Source of the DNA: Orobanche coerulescens
Lineage: Eukaryota; Streptophyta; Magnoliopsida; Lamiales; Orobanchaceae
DNA length: 64,000 nucleotides
Assembly: GCA_033398695.1 (NCBI GenBank)
Contig: CM065806.1
Span: 38,527,001-38,591,000 of the forward strand
Direction of reading: 5' to 3'
Under the pieces are notes generated by a model that worked only from the letters and a program-made list of their open reading frames with translations, did no database searches and was not told where the DNA came from. Each line of letters opens with the position of its first letter. Positions within the stretch are counted from its first letter, which is position 1. The translations under genes and the position numbers were made by a program. Below, one piece after another: positions 57,488 through 64,000 of this stretch.

Positions 57488-57700
57488 CGTGGCCGTACCC
57501 CTTAGTATCGACCCCCATACATCCCGTTGAACGCTCCGGGTGGGATACCACTTCTGCGGCCGTACCCCTTAGTATCGACCCCCAGACATCCCGTCGGACA
57601 CTCCGGGTGGAAGTTCAATCACACACGCACCCAAGTCCACTTCCGCGGCCGTACCCCTTAGTATCGACCCCCAGACATCCCGTCGGACACTCCGGGTGGA
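57488..57700. repeat. Tandem GGCCGTACCCC block, 3 copies
   Basis: GGCCGTACCCCTTAGTATCG starts at about 57491, 57559 and 57647, each followed by CAGACATCCCGTCGGACACT-like text and CTCCGGGTGG. A single related block is in the LARD LTR (about 40277-40320). Confidence 0.9.
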
Positions 57701-58334
57701 AGGAACACAACTCACGCACCCAAAAATCACCATTCATCATTCATTTCGAAAATCACAACATACATAACGAAATGTAATACATGTACTTGCCTTGAACACG
57801 ATGAAACAAGGGAAACAACGAAGGAATAGGTTTTGGTCCGAACAATCCTCCCAAATCCGCTCCTAACACAATAACGGTATACAACAAGTCTCAATAATGC
57901 GGAAAGGTAAGAATTAATCCTAATTCTACCCGTTGGGACAATTCATCGGACACCAAGAGTGCATAAGGAAATGAAATCGGTCAACGGTGTAACAACGGGA
58001 TTTCATCCCAACCAATAACAAGAAAACCAAGGGTCACGTGAATACTATCAAAATCTAATAACAACATCGGTTAATTCAAATTAAAACACAAGATCACCAC
58101 CAAACCCTCCCCAAAATCATACTAGGGTTAAAGGAGTTCTTACCTCTTGAAGATTCAAGCCCTATAATCCGAAGAACACGTGCTAGATCCACAATCCGAG
58201 CTACACGATCGAAGGAAGATGAAGAAAAACACACAATCAAATGGTAGATGGAGAAAAATCCCCCTCTCAACCCTCTCTCTCTCGCGCACGGTGGAATGAA
58301 GGACAAATGAACTGCATCCGCCGAAAAGAAACGC

Positions 58335-58342
58335 TGATATAG
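58335..58342 (-). promoter_or_regulatory. TATA-like box, second chromovirus LTR
   Basis: GCGCTATATCAGCG on the minus strand, about 16 bases downstream of the first GTGCCGCGG copy. A CT-rich leader follows (58260-58290). Confidence 0.5.
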
Positions 58343-58357
58343 CGCTGACCGCATTGT

Positions 58358-58698
58358 GTGCCGCGGCTCAGCTAAACTGTGCCGCGGCACAGGGCCAAAA
58401 ATTGCGCCCAGTGATCGGCTGACCACTCGTTGTGCCGCGGCTCATTCGAAGTGTGCCGCGTCTCAGACTCGGCATGTGCCGCGGCCCTGTCGGACTGTGC
58501 CGCGACACGCGGTACAGTAGGTTTTGGCCGGCAAGTGCCACGCGGGTGTGCCGCGGCCCAAACAAGTGTGCCGCGGCACTGACTCGGCTGTGTGCCGCGG
58601 CGCACAATCCTTGTGCCGCGGCACACGGTACAGCCTGCTCGGCCAACAACTGGGTAATGTGTGTGCCGCGGCGCACAATCCTTGTGCCGCGGCCCACA
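58358..58698. repeat. GTGCCGCGGCAC palindrome array, 12 copies
   Basis: Twelve GTGCCGCG cores occur in 340 bp, several completing the palindrome TGTGCCGCGGCAC(A), with irregular spacing of about 20-55 bases. It produces false open frames on all strands. It is directly upstream of the TATA-like box in element sense. Confidence 0.95.
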
Positions 58699-59226
58699 CC
58701 CCCCCTCGGGTCCCAAAATGACGAAAAATGATCCGGAAAGAGAATAAAAGCAATAGGAATCGATATTTGGGCAACAATAACACGAAATGAAAGTACGGAA
58801 CCTTAAAACGATCTGAGGTACACAACCAAAGTCGAACAAGGAACAAATTCCCTAAATTTCTAGGAAATTACAAAAACGGCCCAAGCATCCGAAAATCACG
58901 ACACAACGTCGGATTAACAATCCGAAACTCACAGCATGCTCTACTCAATCATACGAACTCATGGAAGTAAGAAAATGACGAAATCGAATGAGTTTAACGA
59001 TAATCGAATACACATGAGACAAAATATACCACAAGATGAAATTACGTAAAAACATCATCGAGACCCGTCTAAGCGGAGAAACTCCAAGAACAAAATAGGT
59101 TCAGAATTCCAAAACAGTGCCAATCGAGTTATCCGAAACGAATATACACTAAAAATAGAAATTACTAAAAATAGAAAACGCGGATATTACATTATCTCCC
59201 CCTAAAAATAAGTTTCGTCCCGAAAC

Positions 59227-60367
59227 TTACAACACGAATAACTCGGGGTATCTCGACCTCATACTCTCCTCCGTTTCCCACGTGGCTTCCTCGGATCCAT
59301 GCCTCGACCACTGCACTTTAACCAAAGGAATTGTTTTGTGCCTGAGTTGCTTCACCCGACGCTCTAAGATCTGAATCGGCCTCTCCTCGAAGGTAATCTC
59401 TCCAAAATCAATAATATGGCTAGGGTCCGATACGTACTTCCTAAGCTGGGAAACATGAAATACGTTATGCACGTGGCTCAGGGATGGCGGCAAGCCTAAC
59501 CGATACGCAAGCTCTCCAACTCTATCTAAAATTTCGAATGGCCCAATAAACCTCGGACTAAGTTTACCCTTCCGACCGAAGCGGTAAACTCCCCGTGTCG
59601 GCGACACCTTAAGCAACACATGGTCTCCCACCCCAAACTCCAACGGTCGGCGACGGGTATCGGCATAAGACTTCTGCCGACTCTGGTCCGTCAACAATCT
59701 ATCGCGAATCAGGCCAACCTTCTCTCTCGTCTCAACTATCATGTCGGGCTCGGTACCAATCAGTTCGGACGCATCGTTCCAACACAACGGCGATCTACAC
59801 CTTCTCCCATATAATGCCTCAAATGGTGCCATTTTAATCGAGGCGTGCCAACTATTGTTGTACGTGAATTCGATTAACGGCAAGTGCGACTCCCAATCAT
59901 CCTTCCAATCTAAGGCACAGGCCCTCAACATATCCTCCAACGTCTGGATCGTCCGCTCTGACTGTCCGTCAGTCTGAGGGTGGTAAGACGTACTGAGTCT
60001 CAACTCAGTCCCCAAAGCTCGATGAACGGCCTGCCAAAAATGTGATATGAATCGGCCATCACGATCCGAAACAATACTCTTAGGGGTCCCATGTAATCTC
60101 ACGATTTCCGCAACAAACACTCGTGCAAGCCTCTCCGGCCCCCAAATGTCCTTAATACTTAGAAAATGAGCTGATTTGGTTAGTCGATCAACAATGACCC
60201 AAATCATGTTCATTCCCGTCCGAGTCTTAGGCATACCGGTAATGAAATCCATAGAAATATCCTCCCATTTCCACTCCGGGATAGGAAGTGAGTAAATAGC
60301 GACCAGCGGGTCGATGCTCGATCTTAACCTGCTGACAGGTCAGACACCTCGACACAAACTCGCTAAC
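59227..60367 (-). pseudogene. pol: Second chromovirus integrase and chromodomain
   Basis: An uninterrupted 341-codon frame has WVIVDRLTKSAHF (first D), SDRDGRFISHFW (second D), HPQTDGQSERTIQ (E), GPFEILDRVGELAYRL, NVFHVSQLRKYV and the chromodomain end VKVQWSRHGSEEATWETE. The zinc-domain tail CLTCQQVK lies in another frame near 60325-60350. The gene is cut by the Athila LTR at 60368. The rest would lie right of the window, so this element may be only interrupted, not decayed. Confidence 0.92.
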
Positions 60368-60536
60368 TGTTAGGCGTATTTTTATATGCTTATTTATCAT
60401 TATTTTGTAGTATTTTGGAGAGTGAAATTGTCTAAATGAGCCTTTAATGCCTTAATTTTGTATGATTGACAGGAAATTGAAGTCCGGGAGCTAAAACGAA
60501 GCAAAACGGGCGAAAACGGCAAATCTGGACTATGAG

Positions 60537-60736
60537 CCGCGACACAAGGAAACAGGGCCGCGACACAGGAAGACACCCAGCCGAAGGCAGAGTAAACTGT
60601 ACTCTGTGCCGCGGCACAGTCCAGGTGAGCCGCGGCACAGTCCAGGTGAGCCGCGGCACAGAAGAAATTGAAGACGCCCAGGCATCCAGCTGAAGGCTCT
60701 GTGCCGTGGCACAGGTTTAGTGCGCCGCGGCACACT
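60537..60736. repeat. GCCGCGGCACAG palindrome array, 7 copies
   Basis: Seven copies or variants (GAGCCGCGACAC, GTGCCGCGGCAC, GAGCCGCGGCAC twice, GTGCCGTGGCAC and others) occur in 200 bp upstream of the TATA box. The core motif is the same as in the LTR at 58358-58698, although the two elements are of different gypsy lineages. Confidence 0.93.
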
Positions 60737-60828
60737 TGGCGGTTTTTGTATGTCCGTGCGGATTTTGGGCCGTTTCAAAGCCAGTTTTCGACCGACTGAT
60801 ACGGACGCGATTTGGAGATGTGCTGAGC

Positions 60829-60836
60829 TATAAATA
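60829..60836 (+). promoter_or_regulatory. TATA box, Athila LTR
   Basis: TATAAATA in GAGCTATAAATAGGGTTT, 93 bases after the palindrome array. Confidence 0.75.
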
Positions 60837-61716
60837 GGGTTTAAGACCCTAATTAAAGGATCTTTTGATCTTGAATATTTTGGAGCTTAAGCTTGGAGAC
60901 GGCAGAAGAAGAGGGAAGCAGAAGACTTCAAGGGCAGAGGGCGGAAGCTGAAGAACGAAGGAATCCGAGCTTCATCTGCGTTTGAATTTTATGCTTTCAT
61001 TTATTTATTCTGTATTTTCAATTATTAGTATGTCAGGCTAAAGCCCTAATCTAGGGTTTTGATGAAACCTATGTTTTGACGAATTTCTTGAGATTATCCA
61101 ATTAATTACCTTTTTGTTGAGTTTTCCCAATTGTGTTTAATGCTTGCAATTATCTGGCCAATAGTTATATTGATTTAATCATTCACTTCGAATCGGGAGA
61201 GGAGATTTGGTGAGGAACTATTGGTGAGGACCGTTTTATTCTGTGAGATAGGAATATACTCATAGGAATTACGTGGCCTTTGGGAGATTTTATGCCCTTC
61301 GCCTATTGACGAATTAATTCACCTAGGGATAGAGTGCGTTATTCGCCTTTAGATAAATCTATTGACCTCGGGAGAGGCGGTAGAATATATTAGCAATCTC
61401 CGCCTTCAATAAATTGGGAAAATTATTTATTACGGATAATCGAGAGTAGATTCGGATAAACTGAGGTGGATTCAGAATCCTAGACTTATTCATCATTTGA
61501 TTTATTTTATTCAAGCCATCGTTTTCTACTAGTCTTTTAGTAATTCTTTTAGTTATTAATTGCAAAAACCCAAATTCGATTGTTCAAATAAAATTGGAAT
61601 ACACAAAAATCGGTAGTTAGAGATTCAGTCCTCGTGGGAACGATACTCTACTTATCACTTTATTACTTGTAAACGATGACGTGCACTTGCGTGTAAGAAA
61701 TATCGCAACAAGTTTT

Positions 61717-61734
61717 TGGCGCCGTTGCCGGGGA
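61717..61734 (+). promoter_or_regulatory. Primer binding site (tRNA-Asp type)
   Basis: TGGCGCCGTTGCCGGGGA, six bases after the LTR. This matches the tRNA-Asp 3' end complement used by Athila-type elements. Confidence 0.88.
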
Positions 61735-61852
61735 CTGAAATTTTCTAATATCGATTTAAGTATTTCTAGTCTTAATTTGAACGTTTTATTTTTATTTTTG
61801 TGTATTTAAATTCGTTTATTTATTTTTCCTTTCAGGACCTTTCGTGTAGTGC

Positions 61853-64000
61853 ATGAGAAAACTCGGTAACGAAGGCCTACTACCTTTGGATACCGAGCTC
61901 GAGCGCACTCTAAGAAGGAACAAGAAGGAGAAAAGAGAGTTGCAGACGACGGTCAACATGGCCGAAACTATCGAAGTCCAAGGAGGGGATAACCATGTGC
62001 AGCACGTTCAACCGGAACTAGCTCTTCGAGATTATGCCATACCGCAGATCAATGCTAATTTTTCGGGAATTCGGCGTCCCACTATCCAAGCCAATAATTT
62101 TGAGATCAAGCCTGCTATTATTCAGATGGTGCAGGCGAGCGGTCGTGGGCGAATGACGACCCGAATGCCCATATTGCTTCTTTCCTTGAGATATGCGACA
62201 CGTTCAAGACCAATGGTGTCACCGACGATGCCATACGATTGAGGCTTTTCCCTTTCTCTTTGAGGGATAAAGCGAAATTTTGGTTAAATTCCTTACCGCC
62301 GGGGTCGATTACAACATGGGGGGGTTAGCGCAAGCCTTCCTTGCCAAATTCTTCCCACCTGCTAAGACGGCGAGGTTGAGAAACGAAATAACCACCTTTG
62401 GTCAGTACGATATGGAATCGCTCCACGAGGCGTGGGAGCGATATAAAGATTTGTTACGAAGATGCCCTCATCACGGCCTTCCTGATTGGCTTCAGATTCA
62501 TACGTTCTATACTGGTTTGAGTGCTTCTACACGCACTCTCGTGGATGCGGCCGCTGGTGGGGCCTTGATGGGAAAGAGTATGGCCGAGGCACACTCGCTT
62601 TTGGAAGATTTGGCCGCAAATGCATACCAATGGCCATCGGAAAGATTGACACCGAAGAGAGTTATGGAAGTTTCAAGTAATGATCCGATTTCCACCTTGT
62701 CAGCTCAAGTCGCCGCTTTGACCCAACAGCTCCAAGCATTTTCGCACGCACCAGCCCCCGTTACCATAGAGACATGCAATTGGTGTAACGGATCACACCC
62801 GAGCGCAAAATGTCAAGTTGGAAACCCGTTCGAACAACATCAGATGGAGCAAGCTCAATTCGTGGGAAATGAGAATCGGCCGAATAACCCGTACTCCAAC
62901 ACTTATAATCCGGGGTGGCGCAATCATCCCAACTTTTCATGGAGAAATGGACAGAACTCACACCAGCCCCCGTTCGCTCAGAATCAACAGCAGCCCCCTC
63001 CCGCTCCCAAAGTGTCTCTCGAGGAAGCACTTGCAAAATTGGCGGCAAATACGAGTCAATTTATGACCCGTACTGAAGCTACATTGCAAAATCACTCCGC
63101 TTCCATTCGGAACTTGGAGGTCCAGCTGGGCCAAATTGCTAATGTGTTGACAGCTCGCCCGGAGGGAGCATTGCCGAGTACAACAGAGACAAATCCTAGA
63201 GAGAGTCTAAACGCAATCAGCTTAAGAAGTGGGAAAGAGGTGTTGGATCAGCCCGAGCGGTGTGAAAAGAAGAAAGAAATTGAGGAAAAGAATGATTTAG
63301 AGCCAGAGGAGTCGAAGGATTTGAAACCTTCAATAAAGTTTCCGGATAACTCAAAGACATGTGTGCCCCCCGTCCCGTTTCCGCAGAGATTACAGCAAAG
63401 AAGGGCGGACAAACAATTTTCTAAGTTCCTTGATGTATTTAAAAAGCTTCACATTAACATTCCATTCGCCGACGCGTTGGAACAGATGCCGAGTTACGTT
63501 AAGTTCATGAAAGAGATATTATCGAAGAAAAGAAAGCTTGAGGAGTTTGAAACGGTCGCCTTGACAGAGGAGTGCAGTGCAATTCTTCAAAAGAAGCTCC
63601 CACCAAAATTGAAAGATCCGGGAAGCTTCAACATACCGTGCACCATGGGGAATCTTTCGTTTAAAAAGGCACTGTGCGATCTCGGTGCTAGTATCAACCT
63701 CATGCCTCTGTCGATTTTCAAAAAGCTGGATATTGGGGAAGCCAAGCCAACAACAGTCTCCTTACAATTGGCGGATCGATCCATCAAATACCCAAGGGGA
63801 GTGATTGAGGACGTTTTAGTCAAAGTTGACAAGTTCATCTTTCCGGCTGATTTCATCGTACTCGACATGGAGGAAGATGAAGATATTCCAATCATCTTGG
63901 GACGACCATTCTTAGCGACTGGCCGAACCCTTATAGACGTGGAAAAAGGGGAGTTAACTCTGAGGGTCCAAGATGAGCAAGTTACTTTTCAAGTATTCAA
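61853..64000 (+). pseudogene. gag: Athila-like gag and protease (partial)
   Basis: Frame 1 from ATG 61853 ends its homologous part at about 62130 (RRPTIQANNFEIKPAIIQMV). Frame 2 from 62149 gives NDDPNAHIASFLEICDTF. Frame 3 from 62325 stays open to the window end, 558 codons. It contains WERYKDLLRRCPHHGLPDW, zinc motif C-N-W-C-x3-H-x4-C, a Gln/Pro-rich linker, ISLRSGKE, and the protease site CDLGASINLMP then IILGRPFLAT. The second frameshift lies in a G run (62318-62324) and could be a sequencing error. Pol continues outside the window. Confidence 0.9.

Larger units (their letters stand above)
56931..59191 (-). repeat. Second chromovirus, 3' LTR
   Basis: 2261 bp. On the plus strand it starts TGTAACACCCCAATTC and ends GCGGATATTACA. 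The first 70 bases align with the LARD LTR end (ACACGCCGTAGAACCCTCGTG against ACAGCGCCGTAGACCCTCTC in shortened form), so both are one lineage. It contains the CCGTACCCCTTAGTATCGAC repeats and the GTGCCGCGGCAC array. Its partner LTR lies outside the window. Confidence 0.88.
60368..61710 (+). repeat. Athila-like element, 5' LTR
   Basis: TGTTAGGCGTATTTTT to TATCGCAACA. It contains the CCGCGGCAC array (60537-60736), a TATA box at 60829 and the Athila-typical GGAACGATACTCTACTTATC (about 61638) near its end. No gene. Confidence 0.9.
60368..64000 (+). mobile_element. Athila-like Ty3/gypsy element (runs off window)
   Basis: A 1343-bp LTR is followed by a tRNA-Asp-type PBS and a long gag-protease frame with Athila-type sequence. 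It inserted into the second chromovirus. The left target copy should be CTAAC (60363-60367); the right one is outside the window. Confidence 0.9.

Noticed and set aside
58358..58698. Possible CRISPR-like repeat/spacer layout
   Set aside because: Spacing is irregular, repeats are only 8-14 bp and palindromic, and context is an LTR promoter.
58368..58846. Cys/Arg/Ala-rich open frames on four frames
   Set aside because: By-products of the GTGCCGCGGCAC array. Repeats such as CRGT and AAAH mirror the motif.
1..64000. tRNA, rRNA or other structural RNA genes
   Set aside because: No tRNA-like box A/box B pairs with cloverleaf or rRNA core sequence were recognised. tRNA-like strings were primer binding sites only.

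Overview
This window is plant nuclear DNA, almost certainly from a eudicot with a repeat-rich genome. Nearly every recognisable open frame belongs to a plant transposable element: Ty1/copia, chromodomain-bearing Ty3/gypsy, Athila-like gypsy, an L1-type LINE, PIF/Harbinger, hAT, Stowaway, Lemi/Emigrant pogo, a MULE-like fragment and a Helitron-like end. I see no convincing intact host gene, rRNA, tRNA or CRISPR. The species cannot be named from this window.

Region by region. 1-760: a copia-type LTR remnant with a 23-24 bp minisatellite. 831-3790: an AT-rich inverted-repeat unit present twice in tandem; the first copy carries a Lemi/Emigrant element and the second preserves the empty site. 3791-9992: old AT-rich DNA with a reverse-transcriptase C-terminal fragment, a Helitron-like 3' end, coding-like scraps and a hAT element with a perfect 8-bp target duplication. 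9993-16742: a complete but broken copia element (LTR, gag, pol, LTR; target duplication GTTTG). 17540-22428: a LINE fragment interrupted by five DNA transposons, each with its own target duplication. 22429-24060: an LTR fragment joined to a copia gag on the minus strand. 24781-29065: a 5'-truncated copia pol with a 3' LTR. 29744-37246: a Stowaway MITE split by a complete minus-strand copia element. 38285-38620: a MULE-like N-terminal fragment. 39163-55634: a minus-strand element with 3-kb LTRs and no coding capacity (target duplication GGACC). A 9.3-kb chromovirus (43368-52652, target duplication ATTAC) sits in one of its LTRs. 55640-56930: a promoter and coding-like piece of another element. 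56931-60367: the LTR and integrase-chromodomain of a second chromovirus, minus strand. 60368-64000: an Athila-like element inserted in it, running off the window.

How the parts relate. The window is a record of insertions into insertions. Five exact target duplications (GTTTG, GGACC, ATTAC, CTTCCCAT and TTA twice) plus several TA and near-exact ones fix the order of events. The three gypsy LTR types at 39-60 kb share terminal sequences and look like one lineage: two with pol and one non-coding passenger.

The most unusual pattern is that several LTR families carry a dense array of short GC-rich palindromes just upstream of their TATA box. Each family has its own motif, except that a chromovirus and an Athila element share TGTGCCGCGGCACA. 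The inner chromovirus also carries a 56-bp tandem array of hairpins between its protease and reverse-transcriptase remnants.
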